DNA of 64,000 nt from Phormidium tenue FACHB-1052 (GCF_014696675.1 NZ_JACJQN010000005.1:62001-126000), one strand, 5' to 3'; shown: positions 25,969 to 35,301, counted from the stretch's first letter. Notes: a model not told the origin generated them from the sequence alone. Numbers and translations: made by a program.

Positions 25969-27786
25969 TTAGCTCACCATTTCGCCGGTTTCTTGCAGCA
26001 CGTGCAGGCGGTGGTAAATGCCGCCGTGGGCCAGCAGCTGTTCGTGGTTGCCCACTTCGGCAATGCGGCCCTCCTCCAGCACCACGATCTTGTCGGCTTC
26101 GCGCACCGTACTCAGGCGGTGGGCAATGATGATTGTGGTGCGCGTGCCGAGAATCGATCGCATGGCTAGCTGAATCGATCGCTCCGATTCGTAGTCGAGG
26201 CTAGAGGTCGCCTCGTCAAACACCAGCACGTCGGGGTTGACCAGCAGAGCGCGGGCAATGCCCAGTCGCTGCCGTTGTCCGCCCGAGAGCCGCACCCCCC
26301 GCTCGCCCACCACGGTGTAGTATCCCTTGGGCAGGCGGTGAATAAACTCGTCAACCCGAGCGATGCGGCAGGCTTCGTTGACCTGCTCCATCGATGCCGT
26401 GGGGTTGCCGTACTTCAGGTTGTCGAGCAGAGTGCCGTTAAACACATCCACTTCCTGGTGCACGATCGCCAGCCGCTTCCGGTATCCCGTCACATCTAGC
26501 TGGCGAATGTCTTCGCCGTCGATCAAAATGCGCCCACTGTGGGGGTCAAAGTAGCGAAACAGCAGCTTCACCAGAGTCGACTTACCCGAGCCCGATCGCC
26601 CCACCAAGGCCACTGTCTGGTAAGGCTCAATCAGCAGATCGATGGCTTGCAGCACGGGCCTTTCGGTGTCGTAGCCAAAGCTCACTTGGTCAAAGTGCAC
26701 CTTGCCGGTGAACTGATAGGTGGGCAGGCTCTCGGGGGCATCGGTCAGATTCACCGCGTCGGTGCCCAGGGGCTCTTCCATAAACTCGTGGAAGTGCAGC
26801 ATCGAGGCATAGCGGCGGGCAAAGACTTCGCCCACTTCACTAATCGGCCCTAGCTCCGAGTAGGCCATGCTCGACACCGTCAGAGTAGTGATGAAGTGCC
26901 CCAACGAGATGTGACCCTGCAAAGTCGCCAGCAACGTCATCACCAGCAGACCAAACACACAGCTCTGAACGATCAAATCCTGCCAGGTGCCGAGAATGAC
27001 GTAACCCTTGTGAATGACGCGGATGACGACAGCGAACTCGCGCTGCAAACGCTGGCTTTGCCGCCGCAGCTCGTCCCGCTCGGTCGCAAACGCTTTCACG
27101 GTTTTGATGTTGGTGATGATTTCCGAGGTGCGGCTCTCGGTATTCTCCATGTAGGTGTCGAGGGTCTGCTCCTTTTTGTTTAAGCGAATTAGATCCTTCA
27201 GGCTAAAGCTGAGAATGCCGATGAAGGACACCAAAAAGACCAGGGCAATGCGCCAGTCAATCCACCAGATCAGAACGAAGATGCCGGTGATGCGCACCAG
27301 CTTGGGGATCAGTTGATTCGCAATTTCGGGGTAGGTCCAGGTGTGGTTTGACAAACCCCGCGCCACCCGACCTGAGATGCGTCCGGGGTTGTGCAGGTCG
27401 TAGAAGCCCAGGGGCAGGGTCAGCAGCTTGCGAATCACCGAGTGGGTGTGGTCGCGCCGGGTGCGCAGGGCAATATCCCAGTGAAACCAGTCGGCCACCC
27501 AGGGCTGAATCGGGGCGCGGACTACGGTGGCCAAAAAGATAATGGCCAGCAAGATGGCGATCGCCAATCCCGGCCCAGCCGGATATCTCACCACTGCCGC
27601 TACCCGATCGACCATCCCCTGGCTCAGGGGGTCAATGGGCTGGTCAGAGAGCACGTTGAGCAGTTGGCCGATGCTGTAGGGCACCACTAAATCCACCACC
27701 TGAAACAGGCTACTGGCGGTGATGCTCCAGATCGCGGCCCAGCGGTAGCGACTGTAATAGCGAATAACGTGATGAAAGGAAGCCAT
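25969..27786 (-). CDS. ABC transporter, exporter type (permease fused to ATPase, MsbA/MdlB-like)
   Basis: A 605-residue half-transporter that should work as a dimer. Residues 15-320 hold six transmembrane helices of the type I exporter fold (ATIWSITASSLFQ-like first helix, LAIAILLAIIFLATVV, ALVFLVSFIGIL). The C-terminal ATPase has Walker A VGRSGSGKST, signature [16 protein letters not shown], Walker B VLVFDEATSSLDYESE and the switch His in IIAHRLSTV. Substrate is unknown (lipid, peptide or drug). A palindrome of 10-bp arms lies 28 bp before the start, and a small foldback (GACGG/CCGTC) lies right at the start codon, so expression seems regulated. No classical Shine-Dalgarno is seen. Confidence 0.92.
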   Translation of the reverse strand: MASFHHVIRYYSRYRWAAIWSITASSLFQVVDLVVPYSIGQLLNVLSDQPIDPLSQGMVDRVAAVVRYPAGPGLAIAILLAIIFLATVVRAPIQPWVADWFHWDIALRTRRDHTHSVIRKLLTLPLGFYDLHNPGRISGRVARGLSNHTWTYPEIANQLIPKLVRITGIFVLIWWIDWRIALVFLVSFIGILSFSLKDLIRLNKKEQTLDTYMENTESRTSEIITNIKTVKAFATERDELRRQSQRLQREFAVVIRVIHKGYVILGTWQDLIVQSCVFGLLVMTLLATLQGHISLGHFITTLTVSSMAYSELGPISEVGEVFARRYASMLHFHEFMEEPLGTDAVNLTDAPESLPTYQFTGKVHFDQVSFGYDTERPVLQAIDLLIEPYQTVALVGRSGSGKSTLVKLLFRYFDPHSGRILIDGEDIRQLDVTGYRKRLAIVHQEVDVFNGTLLDNLKYGNPTASMEQVNEACRIARVDEFIHRLPKGYYTVVGERGVRLSGGQRQRLGIARALLVNPDVLVFDEATSSLDYESERSIQLAMRSILGTRTTIIIAHRLSTVREADKIVVLEEGRIAEVGNHEQLLAHGGIYHRLHVLQETGEMVS

Positions 27787-27813
27787 GACGGGAACCGTCC
27801 TGCGATCGAGTAC

Positions 27814-27835
27814 GTTGTAGTATACATACTACAAC
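27814..27835. promoter_or_regulatory. Operator-like palindrome before the ABC exporter gene
   Basis: Perfect inverted repeat with arms GTTGTAGTAT (27814-27823) and ATACTACAAC (27826-27835) around an AC centre. The short-spaced TAGTATACATACTA core is like operators of GntR/YtrA, PadR or BlaI-type repressors that control ABC exporters (established only as a general pattern). No such repressor is encoded beside it. Confidence 0.65.
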
Positions 27836-27947
27836 ACAGGATTCCGGATTCTGCAAGGTGTTTGGTCAGGGAGTTAGTAGGTTCAGCAGCGTTGCGATGT
27901 CGTTTTAATGTTTATTTACTAACGCTTACGTCACCAAGCCGAAGTAG

Positions 27948-28499
27948 TTATGCAGGGCTTGTATATCGGGCGATCGCCCAGATCCGACAATCGCCGCAGT
28001 GAAAATCGTCGGGAAACTGCTGACGTAGGTTACGGGCAATTTCTACAGCCCGAGCAAACTGATTGAGCAGGCCAAATCGATTAACATCCTCAGGCCCGAA
28101 AATCGATGGAAATGCCCCGCAGTTCAGCAGCAGACTGATCGAGTTGTTTACATCTAAAATGTCGTAGCCGCAAAAGCTAAAGGCCCTAGGCCAGGCATCG
28201 GATATAGATAACTGGCGATCGGGAGCTTCAATTAATGCCAACAGATTGTGCTGCGCAGCGTCATAGGCAATGCGACGTTTGAGGTATTCATAATCGCGAA
28301 AGTAGTGAACTCGGTTGTTGGCATGAATATTGAAATTCCAATCTTCATCAATCAGGGCATCGATCAGCGATGGGCAAAGTGTCGTGTCCATAGACACAAC
28401 TTCGCTCAGGTGAGCGTAGCCAGACCATGCAACGTAGTGAGCCCACGCCTCGCCCCGCTGGAAGTCAAACCTCTGGCAAGCTGCAAAGATAGGAACCAT
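27948..28499 (-). CDS. Conserved-looking hypothetical protein
   Basis: A 183-residue soluble protein from the ATG at 28497-28499 (MVPIFAACQRFDF). I do not recognise the family. It is rich in aromatic and charged residues (NRVHYFRDYEYLKRRIAYD) and has the CxxC-like pair HCGDCR near the end. The open frame continues upstream into a transposon-like element (to 28655), but that extra segment is translated repeat sequence and is not part of the real protein. GC is lower than in the neighbours. The 160 bases between it and the ABC gene include the palindrome 27814-27835. Confidence 0.6.
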   Translation of the reverse strand: MVPIFAACQRFDFQRGEAWAHYVAWSGYAHLSEVVSMDTTLCPSLIDALIDEDWNFNIHANNRVHYFRDYEYLKRRIAYDAAQHNLLALIEAPDRQLSISDAWPRAFSFCGYDILDVNNSISLLLNCGAFPSIFGPEDVNRFGLLNQFARAVEIARNLRQQFPDDFHCGDCRIWAIARYTSPA

Positions 28500-28518
28500 G
28501 ATGGTTAGGCTACCTAGA

Positions 28519-28681
28519 AATATATGGCGTTGCTGATCAACGGTATGATTTGCCCCCCTAGCCCCCCAATTCTGGGGGGAACCAGACGACTTCAAAGCCC
28601 CCCAAATTTGGGGGGTTGGGGGGCGATGCAGCAACTGTTGCTTTTGCAGATTCATTCCTCAATTCAGCAACGCCAAATATA
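28519..28681. mobile_element. MITE-like element with terminal inverted repeats and target duplication
   Basis: Terminal inverted repeats TGGCGTTGCTGA (28525-28536) and TCAGCAACGCCA (28664-28675) bound a 151-bp element with no transposase gene. The direct repeat AATATA flanks both ends (28519-28524 and 28676-28681), as a target-site duplication would. Inside are C/G-rich foldbacks of the type GCCCCCCTAGCCCCCC with GGGGGG partners. It sits just upstream of the hypothetical gene at 27948-28499 and may carry part of its promoter region. A transposase acting in trans is needed. Confidence 0.75.
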
Positions 28682-28742
28682 TTTGCGAAGCCAGTTTAAA
28701 GGGCAGTGCGGCACCGCTTAGGCAACTGCTGTAACTATCGCA

Positions 28743-29189
28743 TTAGCTGCGATCGCGGCTTTGCTCTGCCTGCCGCTTCAGATCAGTTAGCCAAGCCACC
28801 AGCGAGGTGTCGAGGGTGCTCTGCATCATGTCCTTGGTCAGCTGCACCAGCCAGCCCTCAAAGGATTCTGCGGTAGTCACCACCACGGTGTCGCCCAGGG
28901 GTTCTAATGCCCAGGTGTGGATCGCTCGGGTGCCTATCACCTTCCCCGTCCAGCTCAGGTAGCGATGGGGTTCAACAGCTTGCAGGGTCGAAAAAATTCC
29001 CGTACCGTTCGCCTTCCAGCGAAAGGTTGAGCCAGGCTGCATAGGCCCTGCCAAGGTGGCCGCAGAAATATTGGAGTTCCAGGTCGGCCACTGGTCAATG
29101 TCGGTCAAGAGTTGCCAAACGGTCTCAATGGGAGCGTTGATCGTGATTTGGTGGCGGGCGCTGACGGGGGCGTTGGGGTTGATATCCAT
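28743..29189 (-). CDS. SRPBCC (START-like/polyketide cyclase) family protein
   Basis: A 148-residue protein with the helix-grip fold. ITINAPIETVWQLLTDIDQWPTWN is the typical first helix and turn with the conserved W..W pattern; the middle PGSTFRWKANGTGIFSTLQAV and the end LTKDMMQSTLDTSLVAWLTDLKRQAE (final long helix) fit. These proteins bind hydrophobic ligands; the ligand here is unknown. Start taken at MDINPNAP; two in-frame Mets upstream (to 29216) are alternatives. It follows a Crp/Fnr gene and a hybrid kinase on the same strand and may be the output gene of that small operon (inference). Confidence 0.8.
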   Translation of the reverse strand: MDINPNAPVSARHQITINAPIETVWQLLTDIDQWPTWNSNISAATLAGPMQPGSTFRWKANGTGIFSTLQAVEPHRYLSWTGKVIGTRAIHTWALEPLGDTVVVTTAESFEGWLVQLTKDMMQSTLDTSLVAWLTDLKRQAEQSRDRS

Positions 29190-29252
29190 GGGGTGTCTCA
29201 CTTGCGACATCCCCATCCTAGAAACCCCTCCCTCGGCGCGCCTTGACGTGGG

Positions 29253-29864
29253 TTAAGGCTTCGACTGTTTAGATAATTGTCCCTGATACAGCCGACGCTT
29301 AAGGCGGCTGAGCGACTCTGGCTCTAACCCCAGATACGAGGCAATGTAGTGCTGCGGCACTCGCTGCAACAGGTGGGGCTCCGCCTCCATCAGGGCCAGG
29401 TAGCGCTGCTCAGGAGTGTCTCGGTAAAGTGACAGCAGGCGATCGCGCAGCCGAAAGGCCAAAAATTCCACTACCTGCCGCATCAGCTGTGGCCCTTCAG
29501 AGGCCGACTCCAAAACGGTCAGCACCTGTCGATTCAGGATTAGCACGTCAGAGTCTTCGATCGCCTGACAGGAAAAAATCGCGGGCCGCTGTAGCCGCAG
29601 GTTTTGATAATCCCCCAGCGGGTAACCTTCAGGGCAAAAAAACAGCGTCAGTTCTTTGCCGTCTTTGAGAAAGAACATTCGTAGACAGCCGTGCAGGGTT
29701 AAGCCGACCAAGTTGCAGGGGTCACCCTCATGGATTAAAAAATCGCCTTTTTTGAGCGATCGCGTCTCCAAATGGGGTTCCACCAGCGACCAATCCATAG
29801 TGAACTGGGGAAAGATGTGGTGAATAAACAGACCGAGTGGCTCATGCATAGGAACGTGTTTCAA
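29253..29864 (-). CDS. Crp/Fnr family transcriptional regulator
   Basis: A 203-residue DNA-binding protein. The N-terminal cyclic-nucleotide-binding fold is seen in LKKGDFLIHEGDPCNLVGLTLHGCLRMFF; the phosphate-binding pattern is weak, so cAMP binding is uncertain. The C-terminal helix-turn-helix is VPQHYIASYLGLEPESLSRLKRRL, close to the YLG(I/L)..ESLSR pattern of the CRP-type regulators common in Bacteroidetes and some cyanobacteria. It lies 12 bp downstream of the hybrid kinase gene (stop to start) and 63 bp upstream of the SRPBCC gene. Confidence 0.85.
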   Translation of the reverse strand: MKHVPMHEPLGLFIHHIFPQFTMDWSLVEPHLETRSLKKGDFLIHEGDPCNLVGLTLHGCLRMFFLKDGKELTLFFCPEGYPLGDYQNLRLQRPAIFSCQAIEDSDVLILNRQVLTVLESASEGPQLMRQVVEFLAFRLRDRLLSLYRDTPEQRYLALMEAEPHLLQRVPQHYIASYLGLEPESLSRLKRRLYQGQLSKQSKP

Positions 29865-29876
29865 AGCTGCTATCGG

Positions 29877-32800
29877 CTACGCAGAGCGATGCTGCACCAG
29901 GGCTGCGATCGCCTCGACTAGCTGGGCCGACTCCATCGGTTTTGGCAGATGCTTTTGAAAACCAGCGGCCAACACTTTCTGCTGATCGACGGCGCTCGTG
30001 TAGGAGGTCAGGGCGATGGCAGGAATGGGCTGGTCGCAGGTCACCGCTCGAATTTGCTCCATGAGCATGTAGCCATCCATACCAGGCATGCCAATATCGC
30101 TAACTACGATGTCGGGTTTGGTCTCGGAGAGGGCCGCAATCGCAGCGGCAGCCGAGGAGAGGGCCGTTACTCTGGCTCCAACCTGCTGCAGCGTTGTGGT
30201 GATTAAATCACGGCTGTCGGCGTCATCTTCAACAATTAAGACGTGAATATTTTGCAAGTCGCCCTGGGCTGGGGAGGGGGTCAGAGCCGCTGGAGTGTCT
30301 ACCGCATCAAACATGATCGGAAACCGCACAGTAAAGGTGGAGCCCTGGTTTTCGCCAAGGCTTTCGGCTTGAATGGTGCCCTGATGCAACTCGACGATCT
30401 GGTGGGCGATCGCCAACCCCAGCCCCAGGCCACCAAAATCTCGGGTGGTGGTGCTGTCAGCCTGCCTGAAGCGATCGAACACATGGGGCAGAAACTCTGG
30501 GGCAATGCCCTTGCCGGTGTCGCTCACCTGAATCTCTGCCCAGCTATTGTCGTAGGCCAGGCGCACGGTGACGTGCCCACCCTGGGGCGCAAACTTGACA
30601 GCATTGGACAGCAAATTCCAAACGACCTGCTTGAGTCGGTTGGGGTCTCCCAAAACTTTAAACGGCGCATCATCCAGCTCGGTATCAAACTGCACGCCCT
30701 TAGCCTCGCCCAGGGAGTGCACGGTCTCTAAGGCCTCCTGCACAACGGTAGCCAGGGACACGGGCAGGCTGTTGAGCATCAGCTTGCCGCGCAAAATCCG
30801 CGACACATCGAGCAGGTCGTCGATCAGCTGCGCCTGAAGTTTGGCGTTGCGCTCGATGGTTTCCAGGGCGTGCTCAACCTTAGTCTCGCTGAGTTGACCC
30901 ATACGCAGCAGCCTGGCCCAGCCCAAAATCGGGTTGAGGGGCGACCTCAGCTCATGGGAGAGCACCGCCAAAAATTCGTCTTTGATGCGGTTGGCGGTTT
31001 CGGCGGCTTCTCGGGCCACGCGCTCCTGCTCTAGCAGGCGGGCGCGCTGGGTTTCGAGCTGCTTTTGGTCATCCACATCGGTGATGGTGCCGACCCAGCG
31101 GGTGACTGCGCCGCTGCTGTCGGGCACCGGCAGGCCGCGATTGATAAACCAGCGATAGACGCCGTCGTAGCGACGAATGCGCTGCTCAATGTCAAAACCA
31201 ATGCCCTGGTCTAGGGCCTGCTGCCACAGCTCCATGGTGCGCGCCTGCTCGTCGGGGTGAACGATGTTGGTACCGCCAATACCGGCAGCGGCCTCCCTTG
31301 AAATGCCCGTATAGTCGTACCAGCGCTGGTTCCAGTACAAAACGCCGCTGCGATCGGCCATCCAGACCATTTGGGGCATGGCCTCAGCCAAAACGCGGTA
31401 CCGCTCTTCGCTCTCTCGCAGGGCAATTTCAGTCTGCTTTAGGGCAGAAATATCTAGCGCTACGCCCGCCATGCGGTAGGGCTGCCCTTGTTCGTCGTCA
31501 TACACCCGCCCAATCGATCGCACCCAGTGCACGGTGCCGTCGGGCCACAGGGCGCGCATTTCTACATCGTAGTTTTGGCGATGGGCGATCGCCTCTGCCA
31601 CCGCCTGCTGCACGCGATCGTGATCCTCGGGGTGAATGGCCTGGGCAAACACCTCAAAACTCATCTCGCTGTCAGGGGCGAGGCCAAAAATCGCCTTGCA
31701 GCGATCGGACCAGACCAGGGCTTGGCTGATCAGGTCATAGTCCCAGGTGCCGCAGTTGGCACCCTGCAGAGCCAGCTGTAGCCGCGATTGGCTGTCCTGC
31801 AAGACCATCTCGATTTGCTTGCGATCGGTAATGTCTAAACAGGTGCCCATGAGTTTGACCACCTGGTTTTGAGCATCAAGCACCGGCTCGCAGCGAGAGT
31901 GCAGGTAGCGGACTGAGCCATCGGGTAAGACCACCCGGAGATCAAAGGCGTAGGCGTGGTGATCGGCGATCGCCCGTTCGATAAACTGCTGCACCATGGC
32001 GCGATCGTCGGGGTGAATGCGCTGCATGAGCTCGCCGTAGTTGGGCTCCGTTTGGGCTGGGTCGTAGCCAAACTGGTCAAACATCGCTTCTGACCACACG
32101 CTCTGCTGGCTCTCGGGGTAAAACTCCCAGCTGCCAAACTGGGCGAGCCGCTGGGCCATGGCCAGGTGGGCCTCGCTGTAGCGCAGGGCGTCTTCAGCCT
32201 GCTTGCGGGCGGTGATATCGACCCCCACCAGGGTCACAATCCAGCAGTCTTGGGCCTCGTCGCGGCGCGAGGTCAGGCTATCGGCAATCCACCGAATTGA
32301 GCCATCTTTGTGGCGAAAGCGATACTCAACTGTGATTGGCCGTTGCTCAAACACCGCATCAAACATGGGGCCAGCGATCGCCGCCTGATCCTCCGCGAAG
32401 GTGCGCGCCATCCAGAGGTCGGGGGTAATCTCGGCCAGGGTGTAGCCGGTCAGCGCTTCACAGCCCACGGAACGGTAGTCAAGGATGTAGGTGCGATCGG
32501 CAAAAAAGCGGCAGCGGGCGATCGAGGCCGGGGCAGTGTTGAGCAGACTATTAAGCTCGTCTTGGGAGGTTTGCAGAGCCTGCTCTAGATTTTTGCGCTC
32601 CGTGATGTCAACCCGCAGCAGTGAGACACCATCGCACAGGGGATACACCCGGTTTTCAAGCCAGCGCCCCTCAGCGGCAGAAAACAGCTCAAAACTGGTG
32701 ACAGTTTGGGCCTCAACCGCCCGGTGTAGCTGCTCATAAAAGGGCGTTGCAGCGGCCTCCGCAAACACCGCCCAAATCGACTGCCCCAGCAGCTCTTGGC

Positions 32801-33440
32801 GAGGTCTTTGCAGAGCGGCTACGGCGCGATCGTTCACGTAGGTAAAGCACCAGTTTGAGTCCAACATCATGAACTCATCGCTGATGCCCGCTAAGACATT
32901 TTCCAAGTTTTCGGCAGCCGCTTGGGCCGAAGCCCGCAAAGCCCGTTCACGCCGCTCCCCCAAAATTTTTTGAGTGGTCTCATTGACGGCAATAAAAATG
33001 CCCCCCACCTGGCCCGGCTCATCCCAAATCGGCGTATAAGAAAACGTGAAATAGCCCTCTTCAGCTTGGCCGTTGCGGTTGAGCACCATGGGCTGATCCT
33101 CAGACCAGGTGGCCTCTCCCGTCGCCCTTACCTGCGCCAGCAGCGCCCCGGAGAAATCCCAGACTTCCTGCCAACAGTCCTCCGCCCGCTGGCCAATACC
33201 CGCAGGATGCTTATTCCCCGCGATGGGAATGTAGGCATCGTTATAAAATTGAATATAGTCTGGCCCCCACAAAATCTGCATAGGGAACCGAGACGAAAGC
33301 AAAATTTGCAGCGTAATACGCAAGCTTTGGGGCCAAGCCTCCATCGGCCCTAAAGACGTCTCTGACCAATTAAAGGCTCGAATTAGAGATCCTGTCTCTC
33401 CTCCGTTGCTTAAAAAGGCCAGCCCGCTAGATAATGTCAT
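29877..33440 (-). CDS. Multi-PAS hybrid sensor histidine kinase with C-terminal receiver
   Basis: An 1187-residue cytosolic sensor kinase. No transmembrane helix is visible. The N-terminal 150 residues (GPMEAWPQSLRITLQILLSS, ILWGPDYIQFYNDAYIP) are a PAS-like domain of the kind linked to methyltransferase or phytochrome-type kinases, followed by at least five PAS/PAC units (for example ADRTYILDYRSVG, RFRHKDGSIRWI, HPDDRAMVQQFIERA, HPDEQARTMELWQQA). HisKA has LSHELRSPLNPILGWA (phospho-His), ATPase has NLLSNAVKFAPQGG, DTGKGI and GLGLGLAI. The receiver at the end has VLIVEDDADSR and VVSDIGMPGMDG. It is the head of a run with Crp/Fnr and SRPBCC genes. Confidence 0.93.
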   Translation of the reverse strand: MTLSSGLAFLSNGGETGSLIRAFNWSETSLGPMEAWPQSLRITLQILLSSRFPMQILWGPDYIQFYNDAYIPIAGNKHPAGIGQRAEDCWQEVWDFSGALLAQVRATGEATWSEDQPMVLNRNGQAEEGYFTFSYTPIWDEPGQVGGIFIAVNETTQKILGERRERALRASAQAAAENLENVLAGISDEFMMLDSNWCFTYVNDRAVAALQRPRQELLGQSIWAVFAEAAATPFYEQLHRAVEAQTVTSFELFSAAEGRWLENRVYPLCDGVSLLRVDITERKNLEQALQTSQDELNSLLNTAPASIARCRFFADRTYILDYRSVGCEALTGYTLAEITPDLWMARTFAEDQAAIAGPMFDAVFEQRPITVEYRFRHKDGSIRWIADSLTSRRDEAQDCWIVTLVGVDITARKQAEDALRYSEAHLAMAQRLAQFGSWEFYPESQQSVWSEAMFDQFGYDPAQTEPNYGELMQRIHPDDRAMVQQFIERAIADHHAYAFDLRVVLPDGSVRYLHSRCEPVLDAQNQVVKLMGTCLDITDRKQIEMVLQDSQSRLQLALQGANCGTWDYDLISQALVWSDRCKAIFGLAPDSEMSFEVFAQAIHPEDHDRVQQAVAEAIAHRQNYDVEMRALWPDGTVHWVRSIGRVYDDEQGQPYRMAGVALDISALKQTEIALRESEERYRVLAEAMPQMVWMADRSGVLYWNQRWYDYTGISREAAAGIGGTNIVHPDEQARTMELWQQALDQGIGFDIEQRIRRYDGVYRWFINRGLPVPDSSGAVTRWVGTITDVDDQKQLETQRARLLEQERVAREAAETANRIKDEFLAVLSHELRSPLNPILGWARLLRMGQLSETKVEHALETIERNAKLQAQLIDDLLDVSRILRGKLMLNSLPVSLATVVQEALETVHSLGEAKGVQFDTELDDAPFKVLGDPNRLKQVVWNLLSNAVKFAPQGGHVTVRLAYDNSWAEIQVSDTGKGIAPEFLPHVFDRFRQADSTTTRDFGGLGLGLAIAHQIVELHQGTIQAESLGENQGSTFTVRFPIMFDAVDTPAALTPSPAQGDLQNIHVLIVEDDADSRDLITTTLQQVGARVTALSSAAAAIAALSETKPDIVVSDIGMPGMDGYMLMEQIRAVTCDQPIPAIALTSYTSAVDQQKVLAAGFQKHLPKPMESAQLVEAIAALVQHRSA

Positions 33441-34199
33441 TCTTTACTGCACACGCCTAATCAGCAATTAACCACGTTAAACATCAGATCTTGGGCCCCG
33501 TTGTGCCGTGGCCAACTACTAAATCCGTCAACAAAATGCCTTCCTGCCAAACTTTAGATAAAGCTCGTCACCTTAGTCTCACTAGGTTTACAGACTCCTA
33601 AAAGGCTCAATCGAACCGCCTAATTTTTAAGACTTGCTTTTTAGAGCCCCGGCAGGGGAAAAACAACCCAAAGATAGGGTGTGCCAGGGTTAAATTTCCC
33701 AGCTCCATCTTAGAGCGTTACCCTAGGGAATGACACCTCTCACGAATTGTTAAGCCTAGCTTTAGCCGCCATTCTGAGTATTTATTCATACAACACCTTC
33801 TTAAGTAGCCAGCCTTTCTCTAAGGCCCATGGCCATTGCGTAGTTGTGTGACTAGGCGATAGCCATTGCCCCTAGGCGGGAAAATTTAAGTATCAGGAAT
33901 CTCGCAGCACTGTAGGTTCAATCCCTCAGCTTGCCTAAGCACAAGGTCTCCCTGCTTTGATAGCCAAGGCTGTACCACCTCAGCCCAGGGGCACCCATGG
34001 AAAATAGAACGTGCCAGCCCAGAGCATTCCCCCTCGTGGAAAGCGCTGCTTAACCCGCTAACATTCCCATACCGATCGTCTACCCCTCCGTTCTTGCTCA
34101 GTCCTATGCTGTTAAGCCCTCTGTCTTTGAGCAACAGCGTCCTGGCAGTGCCGCCATAGATTACGCTAAACCCAGCCCACGACTCCGAGAGAGACCTAG
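33441..34199. other. Large divergent intergenic region, hybrid kinase / cheB
   Basis: About 760 bases, the longest non-coding gap of the window, which should carry promoters for the kinase operon to the left and the chemosensory operon to the right. AT-rich stretches occur at about 33470-33640 and 33740-33800 (TATTTATTCATACAACACC). A minus-strand open frame (33886-34356) overlaps cheB and does not look like protein. I see no RNA gene or perfect hairpin. Confidence 0.5.
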
Positions 34200-35264
34200 A
34201 TGCCCTCTGGCCCCATTCGCATCTTGCTGGTAGAAGATTCACCCGTTGCTCTAGTTCTGTTGCAGCGCATTTTGCGGGAGGCACCCGACATGGAAGTCGT
34301 GGGGGTGGCCCGCAACGGCCAGGAGGCCCTAGACCTGATGGCAACGGTGAAGCCAACTTTAATCTGCACCGATCTGCACATGCCCAAGATGAACGGGCTA
34401 GAGCTGACTGAAGAGGTCATGGCCCACTGCCCCTGCCCTATTTTGGTGATCAGTGCCTCGGTGCAGAAAGAAGATACCCAGACTGTCTTTCGCATTCTAG
34501 AAGCAGGGGCGCTAGATATCTTTCCTAAGCCCCGCACTGGCTTAGCTTCTGAGTATGAAAAGACTAAGACTGAGCTGCTGACCAAAATCCGAGTGCTGGC
34601 AGGGGTGTCGGTGTTCACTCACCGGCGGCGCAGCCCAGTTCCCATGGCTCCGCCGGAGCTACCCCTATCTACCACTGGGTTGGATAGACGCCCTCGGCTG
34701 CTCGCCTTGGGAGCATCTACGGGCGGCCCCCAGGCTCTGCTAGCGATTTTGCAGCAGCTGCCCAAAACCTTTCCGGTACCGATTGTGTGCGTACAGCACA
34801 TCAGCAATGGGTTTTTGCAGGGGTTGGTTGACTGGCTAGACAACAGCTGCGCCCTGCGAGTCACTATCGCCACAGCGGGCGCTGTGCCCCAGCCTGGTGT
34901 GGCCTACTTTCCCCCGGAGCGCCACCACTTAGAAATCGATGCGGGCGGGCGCATTCAGCTTTCTCAAGGTGAGCCAGTGGCCGGGCACTGCCCTTCGGTA
35001 ACGGTGATGTTTCAATCGGTGGCCACCTACTACCGCCGGTCAGCTGTGGGCGTGCTGCTCACGGGCATGGGCCGCGACGGGGCCGATGGTCTCCAGACCC
35101 TGTCCCAGGCAGGGGCGCTCACTATTGCCCAAGACGAGGCGAGTTGTGTGGTGTTTGGCATGCCCAAGGAGGCGATCGCCCTGGGGGCGGCCCAGCAGGT
35201 GCTGCCTTTGAGCGCGATTGCCCCTTTTTTGCTCAGCCAAGTTTTTGTCAGCGGCCTTAATTAG
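34200..35264 (+). CDS. cheB: Chemosensory methylesterase CheB (REC + catalytic domain)
   Basis: Removes methyl groups (and deamidates) from receptor signalling helices when phosphorylated by CheA. The 354-residue protein has a receiver domain (1-125; acidic pair in VEDSP and phospho-acceptor Asp58 in CTDLHMPKMNG) and the esterase domain (165-350). The catalytic triad is present: Ser173 in GASTGG, His200 in VQHIS, and Asp293 in TGMGRDGADG. It opens the chemosensory cluster and is followed by a small ORF, then the pentapeptide-repeat gene. CheB is absent from the well-studied Synechocystis taxis systems, so methylation control here is a notable difference. Confidence 0.93.
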   Translation: MPSGPIRILLVEDSPVALVLLQRILREAPDMEVVGVARNGQEALDLMATVKPTLICTDLHMPKMNGLELTEEVMAHCPCPILVISASVQKEDTQTVFRILEAGALDIFPKPRTGLASEYEKTKTELLTKIRVLAGVSVFTHRRRSPVPMAPPELPLSTTGLDRRPRLLALGASTGGPQALLAILQQLPKTFPVPIVCVQHISNGFLQGLVDWLDNSCALRVTIATAGAVPQPGVAYFPPERHHLEIDAGGRIQLSQGEPVAGHCPSVTVMFQSVATYYRRSAVGVLLTGMGRDGADGLQTLSQAGALTIAQDEASCVVFGMPKEAIALGAAQQVLPLSAIAPFLLSQVFVSGLN

Positions 35265-35301
35265 CTCCTAAAAGTATTCTTGGATACTTTATTGCTGTTT
35301 T

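Noticed and set aside
33905-33925. GTTCAATCCC resembling a tRNA T-arm
   Set aside because: No cloverleaf arms can be built around it.
33886-34356. 156-residue frame on the minus strand
   Set aside because: It overlaps the well-supported cheB start and has a composition typical of antisense frames.
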